Assembly (NCBI RefSeq): GCF_026914185.1
Contig: NC_070565.1
Span: forward strand, 5,890,001-5,954,000
Length of the DNA stretch: 64,000 nucleotides
Source of the DNA: Puccinia triticina
Lineage: Eukaryota > Basidiomycota > Pucciniomycetes > Pucciniales > Pucciniaceae
Direction of reading: 5' to 3'
Part shown: positions 55,705 through 64,000 of the stretch, one piece after another
Numbering within the stretch: position 1 is the stretch's first letter
Layout: every line of letters starts with the position of its first letter
Notes under the pieces: generated by a model
What the model was told of the DNA's origin: nothing
Databases searched by the model: none
What the model saw: only the letters and a program-made list of their open reading frames with translations
Made by a program: the position numbers and the translations under genes

Positions 55705-56765
55705 AAAGGGCTGATCCTCAGAGCGGCGGATTTAATATTCAGACTTGCAGTCCGGCCACGGGATCAGCTCAACCTCCAGAGTCTCAACGTTTCTATTCCT
55801 CGTTTCCCTCTCATCATTTTTCGGTTTCATCTCTCGACAAAATCATCAAACCCGAAAAACATCAAGAAAACGCAAAACCGCAAAAACATTCCTCGTTTCA
55901 TTTCAAGTTAGGGTCGTTTCAGGATTTTCATCAAGGTTGTCGGCAGGATTCCTTGGAGTTAGAGGCCAAGGCGAGTGAGGTGGAGTTTGGTACCCCGCGG
56001 AGGCATGGAGAACTAAAAGTAAGTTCCTCCCAAAGTTGCACCTCCGGGCTGGATGCCACCAAAATTTCGAAAAACCCTACTTCAGCCACTCTCGTGAGCC
56101 GCCCCTTTTCTCCGATCCTTTTCTCAGCTTCAGTTGGACCATCATCCCATCCAGAGCGTCTCCGCGATGAGAATAAACTAGCCCCTCAGCGCCGCAAGCC
56201 AGTCCCGAGTAAGAAGACGTTTCAGGATGTTCAGACGAAGCGAGAAGAGGCACCTGGCGAGTTTGAGGAGTTTCCCATGGGTTCACAGGCCCGGGCGATT
56301 GCGGAGGAGTCTGGTATTTCGCGGAGGTCGGGAGAACTAAAAGTAAGTTCCTCCCATAGTTGCACCTCCGGGTTTGGTACGCTCCCCTTGTCGAAAGCAT
56401 TACATGCCACCGCTGTGAGCCGCACCCTACGTTCTGGTTTCTTGGCTTCTCTAGGTGGCACGGAAAGGTCGGACGCCCAGCTCCGCAACGAGGATAAACT
56501 ACCCCCATTTAGTTTGGAATGTGAGGGAGGCAGGGTATTTTTTGGATTGTCGCGGAGGCTGGGAGAACTAAAAGTAAGTTCCTCCCAAAGTTGCACCTCC
56601 GAGGGCTCCACTACACGTCGTCAAAACCCTACTTCAGCCACACTTGTGAGCCAAGAACCCGCGTTTGGTTTTCCCTTTTCAGAGAAGGCGGCATTCGAGG
56701 ATGTCTTGCGCATGAATGGAGAGAGGGCGGCTTTCTGGCTCTCGCGGCCAAGTACAAGCCTGTAG
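55701..56765 (+). CDS. Gypsy element 1 ORF 2, with three in-frame repeat boxes
   Basis: 354 residues in the -1 frame relative to Gag. The peptide box GELKVSSS(Q/H)SCTS occurs three times, followed by ATLVSR-like text. The DNA boxes carry GTAAGT at 56019, 56343 and 56574, spaced 324 and 231 nt, both multiples of three. A fourth, diverged DNA copy lies in the leader (GTAAGT at 53447). The frame ends shortly before pol-type sequence (KYKPVARKVKPVN) in another frame near 56744. It is not recognised as a known domain; probably the spacer between protease and reverse transcriptase in this family. Confidence 0.6.
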   Translation: MKRADPQSGGFNIQTCSPATGSAQPPESQRFYSSFPSHHFSVSSLDKIIKPEKHQENAKPQKHSSFHFKLGSFQDFHQGCRQDSLELEAKASEVEFGTPRRHGELKVSSSQSCTSGLDATKISKNPTSATLVSRPFSPILFSASVGPSSHPERLRDENKLAPQRRKPVPSKKTFQDVQTKREEAPGEFEEFPMGSQARAIAEESGISRRSGELKVSSSHSCTSGFGTLPLSKALHATAVSRTLRSGFLASLGGTERSDAQLRNEDKLPPFSLECEGGRVFFGLSRRLGELKVSSSQSCTSEGSTTRRQNPTSATLVSQEPAFGFPFSEKAAFEDVLRMNGERAAFWLSRPSTSL

Positions 56766-56827
56766 CTCGGAAGGTCAAGCCCGTCAATCAGCCAATGCCA
56801 CAGGGGCTCAATCCGCCTTTACAGCGC

Positions 56828-57672
56828 TGTCAGCGCCGGTCTCTTATGTGACTCGGTGCTGATGGGATTTTTGGTTGCGGTCCGCGGCGGTAAAGTAGCG
56901 GAAGCAAGTTTAGGGTCACACTATAGCTAAAAGCCAGTGGAAGAAAGTCCAACTCAACGCCGAGAGGCGGAGGGACTGGCACCCTTTACGTAAGTAAGGG
57001 GACGCGGCGAAAATCAGCCAAGCGCCGTTGCGGTATAAGGAGTAATCTCACTTATCTTCTAGGTTACAGGTGTGATAATAACACCTGTACCTAGGGGAAG
57101 GATACACGAAGAGAAGATAAGGCTGTAAGGGAAGAAAAGGTTAGTAGATTATGTATAAACCCCACTCACTGTATTTTCAGTAAGGTACACGGGTTTGTAT
57201 GGCAATAATCTTGGTGGGAGAATCTCTACAGGGGAGAGACCTCCCTTTTTATATTGCAGGGATCAGCTCCCTCCTTCGTGTCAAGGTCCTGAAGGATCCT
57301 TAACTCCAAGGAGGAGTGATCACGGAATTCAGAAGGGGATTTACACAAATGGGTATGTAATCTCCCTATTTGTACATAAATTGAGCTTAATCAGGATAAA
57401 TACAGAGAGATAAGATTATCTCTCTCTGTATGTACAACTATGTAATCAGTGTGAAATAAGGTTAATTACATATTCAAAATAATGTGAAATATCTAATAAG
57501 TACATAATAATAGTACATATGAATAAAAGGTACATAATTAATGTAATGACAGGGAATTGAACTCTTGACTTCATGTACATGAGTCAATTAATAAAGCAGT
57601 CTTTAACCATTAGGTTATAAGACATGTACTATACATTGTAGACACATGGACTCAGTGTCTCAGTGTCTGACA
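56828..57672 (-). repeat. 3' LTR of Gypsy element 2 (about 845 bp)
   Basis: On the plus strand it runs from TGTCAGCGCC to GTGTCTGACA, with inverted TGTCAG/CTGACA tips. It is bounded on the right by the purine tract of the element (TTCGCCCCCACC on this strand). It contains a strong hairpin (ACAGGTGTGATAATAACACC at 57066, closed by CTTATCTTCT/AGAAGATAAG arms). The left border falls in the pol of element 1. Confidence 0.8.
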
Positions 57673-57697
57673 TTCGCCCCCACCAAAAAATTACTCT

Positions 57698-60600
57698 TCA
57701 AGAGGAATTTTTAGATCTCTTGGAAGCTCTGAATTGCCTAAGCAAGACTTGGCTGTTGCTGATATTCTCAGGTTCTAGCCATAGATCTTCATCTGGTTGG
57801 CTATTCTTGAACCTAACTAAAAACAACTTGCAATCTTTTCCCTGCTTCCTTACAGTCTTCTCTTTTAAAATTTTGAGGGGCAATTTTGAACTTTGGTCCA
57901 CTTCAATTGGTGGAACAACTGGTACTGCAGAAGTTCTTACAGAGTTGTCATCAGGGTCAATGTACTTTTTACATAAGCTAATTGGAAAAGTAGGGTGTCT
58001 CTGATTAAATTCTTCAGACAAGATAACTTCTACAGCATTTCTTCCATGAAACCTATTAATAACAAAAGGGCCAATAAAAGCATCTTTTAACTTCCTTGGT
58101 CCTCCCAGGTTGTTAAAGTTTACAGTTGAGATAAGAACTCTGTCGCCTATTTCAAGGTTATGATCTTTATGGGTCTTATCCCAGCGTTCTTTGTTGTAGT
58201 CAGTTGCTTTTTTAACACATGTAGCTGCTTGTTCACCTGCCTGAAACATCATTTTTTGGAAACATTCAGAGCTAGGGTGTAAAGCAATGGTTTTAGAGAG
58301 CAAGAAATCCTTAGGCATATTTGGGATCCAACCTCTTTCGAGTTCAAAAGGAGTGATTCCTGTTGTGGAATGTTTGCTTGAATTATAAGCAAATTCTAGA
58401 GCAGGCAAGAGAGATACCCAGTCATGTGTATATCCATCACTGGTCTTGAAGTCTACTCCATAGGCACAATATCTCCTGATCATATCCTCTAAAGTTTGGA
58501 TCATCCTTTCAGCCAAACCATCTGTTTGAGGGTGGTAAGCAGTTGAAAATGCCAATTTGGTTCCAAGGATTTCAAATAAATTTTGCCAGAAGTCTGACGT
58601 AAATTTCGGATCTCTGTCACTAATAATTACTCTAGGACAACCAACATCACTAACAATGTTGTTCCAGAAAATCAAAGCTATGTCCATAGCACTGCTATCC
58701 TTATAACATGGTAAGAATCTGGCTCTTTTGGAGAATCTGTCACAAACTACTAGGACAGCATTATAGCTTTCTGACCCTGCAGGGGGGAGTGCTGTAACAA
58801 AGTCCATGTTAATGACTTCCCATCTTCCTTTAGGTTCTTCAATAGTTTGTAAAAGACCAAGTTTCTTACCTGTAGACCTATTTGCTTTCTGGCATCTGTC
58901 ACAGGAGTCACAGTACTTAGATACTTGGTTTCGCCATTCAGGCCACCAGGCTAAACCTTGTACTCTGTTGATGGTTCTTTCCTTGGAAAAGTGTCCAGCA
59001 GTAATGCTGTCATGACATTCATTCAAAATAATATTCTTATGATCATCTGATATGAGTACTACTGAAGAATTATGTTCTCTTCTGTGGTACAATAACCCAT
59101 CTAAGAGTACAAATCTTTCTTCTAAAAAATGCTTTTTCCAAACTCCTTCAAGTTTCTCTACAAGACCTTGATCTGAATGTTTAGATTTAAGCAGCTGGAG
59201 AAGAATAACTGTGTTTTTGTTGGACTCATAGCTCTTCTCAATTAAATTCCAAAATGAACTGGCCAAACCTGAGACAGAGACTGCCATTATTGGTTGAGTG
59301 TCATCAATAATCTCTTCTTCAAAAGCAGGATTATTTTCGTCATTAGGTAGAGCCCAATTAGCAAGACACTCAGACATTCTCATGGGAAAAGGCAGGATAG
59401 ATGTAACTGGAACAGCTGTTTCTTCATCTTCTGCGTCATAAGCTGGATTATCTGAATTGTTTGGAAGAGCCCATCTAGAAAGTCCATCAGCATTTTTATG
59501 GATAATACCATCTCTGTGAATTATAGTCATAGACCCACGCCATTCTTGGATGGAAATTTGCCATCTTAGCATGTGTCTATTTGGTGTTTTCATATTGACT
59601 AAAGATCTTAGTGCAATACAATCTGTGATAACATCAAATTCACAACCATCTAAATAATAATAAAGCTTATCAAGGGCCCAGACTAAACAAAGACACTCTA
59701 GTTGAGAAGCTCCATACTTTTTCTCTGAGTCTTTGAGTTGTCTGGAAATAAAGCAAATGGCCCCTTCAATAGGTTTATCATCAATTATTTGGATTTGGTG
59801 CAATGCTGCTCCTATTCCTTCCATGCACGCGTCGACGTACAATATGAAGCGTAACTTAGGATCTGGATGGAAGAGCAAAGGAGCATTTGTTAAAGCAAAT
59901 TTAATTGCTTCATAAGCGGCTACGCGTTCTGCAGTCATTTCGAAAACTACACTAGGGCTACACAGTTTATACAGGCTGGAAGCCATAGCTCCAAAATTTT
60001 TAATGTGTAACCTGTAATATCCTGCAAAACCTAAAAACATTTGCATTTCTTTTAAGTTTTGTGGTATAGGTTTCAAAAGAACTGCAGCTACTCTGTGCTT
60101 GTCAATTCCTAGAGAAAGTCCACTAACAATGTGTCCCAAGGCTTTTAACTCAGAAAAACCAAATTGACACTTGGAAAGTGAAATTTTCATATTCATTTTA
60201 GTGACTTTGTTTAGGACTATTTTTAATCTGCACAAATGCTCATCCCAATTATCAGAGAAGACAATAATATCATCTATGTAGATAATGAGCCAAAGCTGAT
60301 TCAATTCATTGGCAAATTCACTATCCATCATTCTCTGAAAATGTGATGGTGCATTTTTAATACCAAAAGGCATGCGCAAATATTCAAATACACCTAGATG
60401 GCAGACTATTCTCAAAAATTGTCTGCTGTCTGGGTGAATAACATTTTGGTGAAATCCTTTAAGTACATCCATGCAAGTGATGTATTTAGAATTATGCAGT
60501 TTACTTAAGGATTCCATAATTTTAGGCATAGGGTACCTGTCAGGATTAGTATAGGTGTTAAGTGCTCTGAAGTCTCCTACTAGTCTTGACTTGTTGTTAT

Positions 60601-63600
60601 GCCAGGCAATAATAACTGGTGTAGTTATATCAACTAATTCATTTGCTCCCACTTTTCTGATTACTTTGAGCTTAAGTAGAGCCTGTATATGTTCTTCTAA
60701 AGCTTCTCTGCTTCTAGGACTAGCAGGATATGGTGCTTTACAAAGTACTGGGGGATAAGGTCTATCAATACTTAAAGTAATCTTAACCTCATGGCCTTTA
60801 ATTGCGCCAAATGGTTCTTCTATCGTGGCAAAAGCTGATTTATTGTCAAAAAGTAATTGAAATAATTGTTTTCTCTGAATTTCAGAGAGATTTACATTTA
60901 TTTTAGAACTCACAATTACTTCTTGAGTGAAAGCTTCTTGTGATGATTGAGTCATAGCTACTACATTGTTTTTATCTTTCACAAATTGATGTTTAAAGTT
61001 ATCTGTACCAATTTTGAAATAGCTGCCTGAGTCATTCATAATAGAAATTTTAAAGTGACTTAAGTAGTCATTTCCTATTATGAAGTAATTGACAACTGCA
61101 TTTTCAATAACAATAAAATCAGTAGGGAAAACATAGTTGCCAAACTTAAGATGCACTTTAACTATTCCCAATGTGTTAAGCTTGTCTGAGCAACTGTGGA
61201 ATTTGTCATAAGATTTTGATATGACAAATTTTTCCCAATCAGGGCAGAATTTAGATAAATAATTCTGTCCTACAACTGACTTGAAAGCTCCAGAGTCTAA
61301 CAGGACTTTACATGTTTTTCCACGACATGTCATGGAAACAATCTTATTGCTACCACTGATAGGTGTGATGAAATAATCCAAAGTGTTAGGAATTACACAG
61401 AGGACATTTGGATCAGCCTTCTGGTTTCCAGAATCACTTTCTGAATCTGCTTCAGGTTTTTCTGTGTCATCCTCATCACCTATAGCAGCTACCTTCTTGG
61501 AATTTTTAGGGCAATTCCTTGAAGTATGCCCTGTCTTATCACAAGAATAACATTTGACTTCAGTATTGGACTTAGTTGAATTATCCTTATTTTTGTCTGA
61601 TCCATTAGGATTAGAGTAAGTTTTGCCATTCTGCATATAACCAGGTTTTCTCTTGCCTATGTTAGTATATTCTGCAATATCTTCTAAAGCATTAATAAGA
61701 GAAGTTAAAGTCTGATTGTCTTTCATTGCATTTTGAGCAGCAAAACTAACATCTCCTTCCATCTGGGTCAAAAGCTTAAACATAAGACTTTCATGATTTG
61801 TTTGAGGTTCACAAGCCATGATCCTTTTATACTGTCTTGTGACCCAAGTTGCTGCTGGTGTAGTACCAGGAACAAATTTGTCTTTCTGGTGAATAATAAG
61901 AAGTCTGCGTCTCCATGCTGGAGTCCCATACTTCTGATTTATGGCATCTTTCCAGAAGGACCAAGGTTTATCTCCCACCATAGATCTAACACTGGAAAAC
62001 CATGCATGGGCTACACCAGTGAACATGTTTTTCAATTTAGAAGTAATAACAATGTCCTCAATTCTAGAGTCTTGTTGAATTGTATCAATCCATTCAATAA
62101 AGTCTACGTGATTATATTCTCCTTCTCCAGAGAAGGTAGGCCAGGCTTCCATTTTAGACAAGCCTTGTAGTATAACTTTACTGGACTCTTGAGAAATATC
62201 TTGTCTAGTTGTTATTTGGGGCTGGTGAGGAGTAGTCATAGGAATTTCAAACAATTCATTTAGTCTACCAGGGTCCATTTCTGTTTTGGTCTGGTTAACA
62301 TTGAAAAAATTCTCCTTTCCTTGTTGTTTGGGTACTACTTGTGGAATTTGGCCAGGAGAAAAGGTGCTTGTGTTATTTGGATTAACATTTACATTACTTG
62401 ATGGAGCACTGGACTTAGTAACCAAAGTAGTGCTCAGAGTTTTCAACTCTTCCAATTTATCAAGTAAAGTAGAAAAGCGCTCCTCATTCTTCTTCTCCAT
62501 TGAAAAAATTCTCTCATTAATGTCTTTAATAGGTTGTTCTCCTATTTCTACAAGGAAATCAAGTTTGTCATTGACTTCTTTAAGGAGCTCATGCTCAAAC
62601 TTAAGTTCAGAGATTTTTTCATGGCAAGAACAAATTTGCTCTGGATTTTTATGACTGTTGGAAGTTCCTACAGCAGGTGGCAATTCAACAGAATGACATT
62701 TCTCAACATTTTTCCCTTTATCCCTGCTGGACTGAGCAGTCAGGTTTGAAGGAGGAAAAAAGTCAAGAGAATTATTGTGAGAATTTTTTAAAAGAGTTTG
62801 TTCACTCAAGGGTTTCAACTTATTGACAAACTCATTCAAATTGTTTTTATTGTCTTCCAACTTATCATAGACAAGTGCAAAGAGATTATCAAACGCTTTT
62901 TTAGAGAGGTCTTCTCTCTTATTAAGTTTGACCAAAGTATCTCGAATGTTTTTGATATCAGTAATAGAGACAGTTTGTTTGATTACCATGTCAAGCTTAG
63001 AAGAGAGATCTTTACAAGTTTTATTTGTATCTACAACAAGCGGGGATTGTTTGTACAAATATTCTACTTGAGGTACCGCTCTAACAATTTGTTGCAAAGT
63101 AGCGATAGAGTTATCGGAAGAAAAAATGAGAGAGCGAAACTTCTGCTCATACAAGTCGGATTGTCTATTCAATAAGTTACCCAAGCTAATAGTTACATCG
63201 CTGTTAACCTGTTTTGATAACAAAGAGCAGTTAGAATCAACTACCTTTTCGATACTTGTAAACAAGTTCTTAAGGATTGGGATGAGCTCACCTGAGGTTA
63301 ATCCTCGAGCATCTGCTCGTCCTCGGGGTGTTGATGATGATTGTCGTATCCGGCGTTCTGATTGCGCAGAGATTCCAGCGCTTGATATTGCGCTTGGGTC
63401 GTACGGTTGAGGCGGATCATCTCGTAATGTATGGACATTTGATGAGAGATCCGCCGGTGCTCTCTGGCGTTGGTCGAGTTGTAAGGTTGATGATTCCTCG
63501 ATTGCGCTGGAGGAGGGATCCAGGGGTCGGATCGGCTCTGTCTGGAGTTTCTCCGGCCTCTCCCCCTGCGATTTCCTCCCGACGGAGGGTTGCGGCGGTT

Positions 63601-64000
63601 CTGATCTGAACTCTCGGCAGCTCTTGGGGGAGGAGGTTGAGGAACCGTCGCCTGTGGATACTGGGGCGGAGGCGGGAGGGAATTTATGTTCTGAGTCAAG
63701 TTGGCCGTATGCTGAGGAAGCGGCCAAGCTGTCGACGGAGGAGTGTCCGTTACCATTGGTTGGTGGCTGGACAGCGGAGGGAAATGGAGCAAGGACTTCT
63801 CTTGCATCTGAGGGGTCATCGGCTCTAACGACTGTGCTAGAGGAGTCGGGCTCAACTCTTCCATAGGTTGGGGACCTGGGGTCGGAGTCGGTTCTTCGCC
63901 CCTCTTCCTCATATACATTCAGTGCTTCGGGCCGGATTGGTAATCCTCCCACTCCGCTTCGATGTCCCAATTCCCGTACAGTATTCGGAATTGTTCCGGA
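57698..64000 (-). CDS. Gypsy (chromovirus-like) gag-pol polyprotein, intact, 5' partial
   Basis: An open frame of about 2,100 codons reaches the window edge without a stop; the true start may be outside or at an internal Met. A Pro/Ser-rich N-terminal region and coiled helices are followed by a Gag core ([13 protein letters not shown], then [13 protein letters not shown]), zinc knuckle [14 protein letters not shown] near 61535, and protease [11 protein letters not shown] near 61290. Reverse transcriptase has [20 protein letters not shown] and [10 protein letters not shown] near 60275. RNase H has [13 protein letters not shown] near 59835. Integrase has a zinc finger (HDSITAGHF ... CDSCDRC) and the Asp-Asp-Glu segments [18 protein letters not shown] and [16 protein letters not shown]. 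The C-terminal chromodomain-like text is [28 protein letters not shown] order defines Gypsy; the chromodomain would target chromatin. No inactivating change seen, so possibly active. Confidence 0.95.
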   Translation of the reverse strand, partial: SGTIPNTVRELGHRSGVGGLPIRPEALNVYEEEGRRTDSDPRSPTYGRVEPDSSSTVVRADDPSDAREVLAPFPSAVQPPTNGNGHSSVDSLAASSAYGQLDSEHKFPPASAPVSTGDGSSTSSPKSCREFRSEPPQPSVGRKSQGERPEKLQTEPIRPLDPSSSAIEESSTLQLDQRQRAPADLSSNVHTLRDDPPQPYDPSAISSAGISAQSERRIRQSSSTPRGRADARGLTSGELIPILKNLFTSIEKVVDSNCSLLSKQVNSDVTISLGNLLNRQSDLYEQKFRSLIFSSDNSIATLQQIVRAVPQVEYLYKQSPLVVDTNKTCKDLSSKLDMVIKQTVSITDIKNIRDTLVKLNKREDLSKKAFDNLFALVYDKLEDNKNNLNEFVNKLKPLSEQTLLKNSHNNSLDFFPPSNLTAQSSRDKGKNVEKCHSVELPPAVGTSNSHKNPEQICSCHEKISELKFEHELLKEVNDKLDFLVEIGEQPIKDINERIFSMEKKNEERFSTLLDKLEELKTLSTTLVTKSSAPSSNVNVNPNNTSTFSPGQIPQVVPKQQGKENFFNVNQTKTEMDPGRLNELFEIPMTTPHQPQITTRQDISQESSKVILQGLSKMEAWPTFSGEGEYNHVDFIEWIDTIQQDSRIEDIVITSKLKNMFTGVAHAWFSSVRSMVGDKPWSFWKDAINQKYGTPAWRRRLLIIHQKDKFVPGTTPAATWVTRQYKRIMACEPQTNHESLMFKLLTQMEGDVSFAAQNAMKDNQTLTSLINALEDIAEYTNIGKRKPGYMQNGKTYSNPNGSDKNKDNSTKSNTEVKCYSCDKTGHTSRNCPKNSKKVAAIGDEDDTEKPEADSESDSGNQKADPNVLCVIPNTLDYFITPISGSNKIVSMTCRGKTCKVLLDSGAFKSVVGQNYLSKFCPDWEKFVISKSYDKFHSCSDKLNTLGIVKVHLKFGNYVFPTDFIVIENAVVNYFIIGNDYLSHFKISIMNDSGSYFKIGTDNFKHQFVKDKNNVVAMTQSSQEAFTQEVIVSSKINVNLSEIQRKQLFQLLFDNKSAFATIEEPFGAIKGHEVKITLSIDRPYPPVLCKAPYPASPRSREALEEHIQALLKLKVIRKVGANELVDITTPVIIAWHNNKSRLVGDFRALNTYTNPDRYPMPKIMESLSKLHNSKYITCMDVLKGFHQNVIHPDSRQFLRIVCHLGVFEYLRMPFGIKNAPSHFQRMMDSEFANELNQLWLIIYIDDIIVFSDNWDEHLCRLKIVLNKVTKMNMKISLSKCQFGFSELKALGHIVSGLSLGIDKHRVAAVLLKPIPQNLKEMQMFLGFAGYYRLHIKNFGAMASSLYKLCSPSVVFEMTAERVAAYEAIKFALTNAPLLFHPDPKLRFILYVDACMEGIGAALHQIQIIDDKPIEGAICFISRQLKDSEKKYGASQLECLCLVWALDKLYYYLDGCEFDVITDCIALRSLVNMKTPNRHMLRWQISIQEWRGSMTIIHRDGIIHKNADGLSRWALPNNSDNPAYDAEDEETAVPVTSILPFPMRMSECLANWALPNDENNPAFEEEIIDDTQPIMAVSVSGLASSFWNLIEKSYESNKNTVILLQLLKSKHSDQGLVEKLEGVWKKHFLEERFVLLDGLLYHRREHNSSVVLISDDHKNIILNECHDSITAGHFSKERTINRVQGLAWWPEWRNQVSKYCDSCDRCQKANRSTGKKLGLLQTIEEPKGRWEVINMDFVTALPPAGSESYNAVLVVCDRFSKRARFLPCYKDSSAMDIALIFWNNIVSDVGCPRVIISDRDPKFTSDFWQNLFEILGTKLAFSTAYHPQTDGLAERMIQTLEDMIRRYCAYGVDFKTSDGYTHDWVSLLPALEFAYNSSKHSTTGITPFELERGWIPNMPKDFLLSKTIALHPSSECFQKMMFQAGEQAATCVKKATDYNKERWDKTHKDHNLEIGDRVLISTVNFNNLGGPRKLKDAFIGPFVINRFHGRNAVEVILSEEFNQRHPTFPISLCKKYIDPDDNSVRTSAVPVVPPIEVDQSSKLPLKILKEKTVRKQGKDCKLFLVRFKNSQPDEDLWLEPENISNSQVLLRQFRASKRSKNSS

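Larger units (their letters stand above)
52874..56827 (+). mobile_element. Gypsy-type LTR element 1, interrupted in pol
   Basis: Comprises a probable 5' LTR (52874-53284, TGTCACGGATCC to GGAGTTCCA), a tRNA-Tyr complementary primer region, gag-protease, and a -1 frame ORF. The beginning of pol (KYKPVARKVKPVN, then PQGLNPPLQR) stops exactly where the LTR of a second Gypsy element begins (56828). The remainder of pol should lie beyond the right edge of the window. Confidence 0.8.
56828..64000 (-). mobile_element. Gypsy-type LTR element 2 (intact ORF), nested in element 1
   Basis: The minus-strand element consists of the 3' LTR at 56828-57672, polypurine tract, and an uninterrupted gag-pol frame that leaves the window at 64000. 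The 5' LTR and the second copy of the target duplication lie outside. Its insertion splits the pol of element 1 after codons for GLNPPLQR. Confidence 0.9.

Noticed and set aside
58806..63410. Plus-strand open frames of 60-145 codons opposite Gypsy element 2
   Set aside because: Antisense shadows of the intact minus-strand gag-pol frame.
63298..63918. 206-codon minus frame rich in Pro
   Set aside because: Alternate frame within the 5' part of Gypsy element 2 gag-pol.

Overview
The window is eukaryotic. Genes have short GT-AG introns (about 40-160 bp), coding islands are GC-balanced, and long AT-rich intervals are packed with transposable elements. A SIN3 corepressor, C2H2 fingers of fungal Msn2 type, fungal Copia and Gypsy polyproteins and a secreted protein of a basidiomycete type point to a basidiomycete. 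The dense MITE and foldback content fits a large-genome rust fungus (Pucciniales, probably Puccinia or a relative). The phylum is a firm inference; the genus is a guess.

Layout. 0-1.2 kb: alpha/beta-hydrolase gene (minus strand, running to the left edge). 1.2-5 kb: gene-poor. 5.0-6.6 kb: array of short self-complementary units, interrupted by a complete Copia element (6.6-12.1 kb, identical 100-bp LTRs, 5-bp target duplication). 12.2-18 kb: nested MITEs, foldback arrays and GGTACC-rich repeats. 18.15-20.34 kb: complete Tc1/mariner-type transposon. 23.3-28.5 kb: SIN3 (7 exons). 29-31.5 kb: MITEs and a MULE-like foldback element. 34.1-36.3 kb: secreted-protein gene (about 11 exons). 36.9-37.2 kb: long (TAGAAA)n tract. 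38.2-39.5 kb: CACTA- and Harbinger-like MITEs, the latter carrying a second-type hairpin array. 39.9-41.6 kb: gag-only LTR element. 44.0-46.1 kb: C2H2 transcription factor. 46.6-48.1 kb: a helical protein of unknown function with an opposed small ORF. 48.9-50.5 kb: a second MULE-like element with three other mobile insertions inside it. 52.9-56.8 kb: Gypsy element (gag-protease, then a -1 frame ORF), cut at its pol by a second, intact Gypsy element (56.8-64 kb, minus strand) that leaves the window.

Only about five or six loci look like host genes: the hydrolase, SIN3, the secreted protein, the zinc-finger factor, the 47-kb helical protein and perhaps its opposed ORF. The rest is mobile DNA at several levels of nesting, and target-site duplications let the order of insertion be read directly. 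The most distinctive features are (i) three arrays with the same hairpin grammar but different sequence, each in a different mobile context; (ii) a MULE-like family whose ends are hairpins with compensatory arm changes, one copy hosting three other MITE types; (iii) a Gypsy element with a copy of a spliced tRNA-Tyr 3' half at its primer site, a T TTT TTA slippery heptamer abutting the gag stop, and a box containing GTAAGT repeated in frame; and (iv) an ordered row of seven hairpins next to an LTR.
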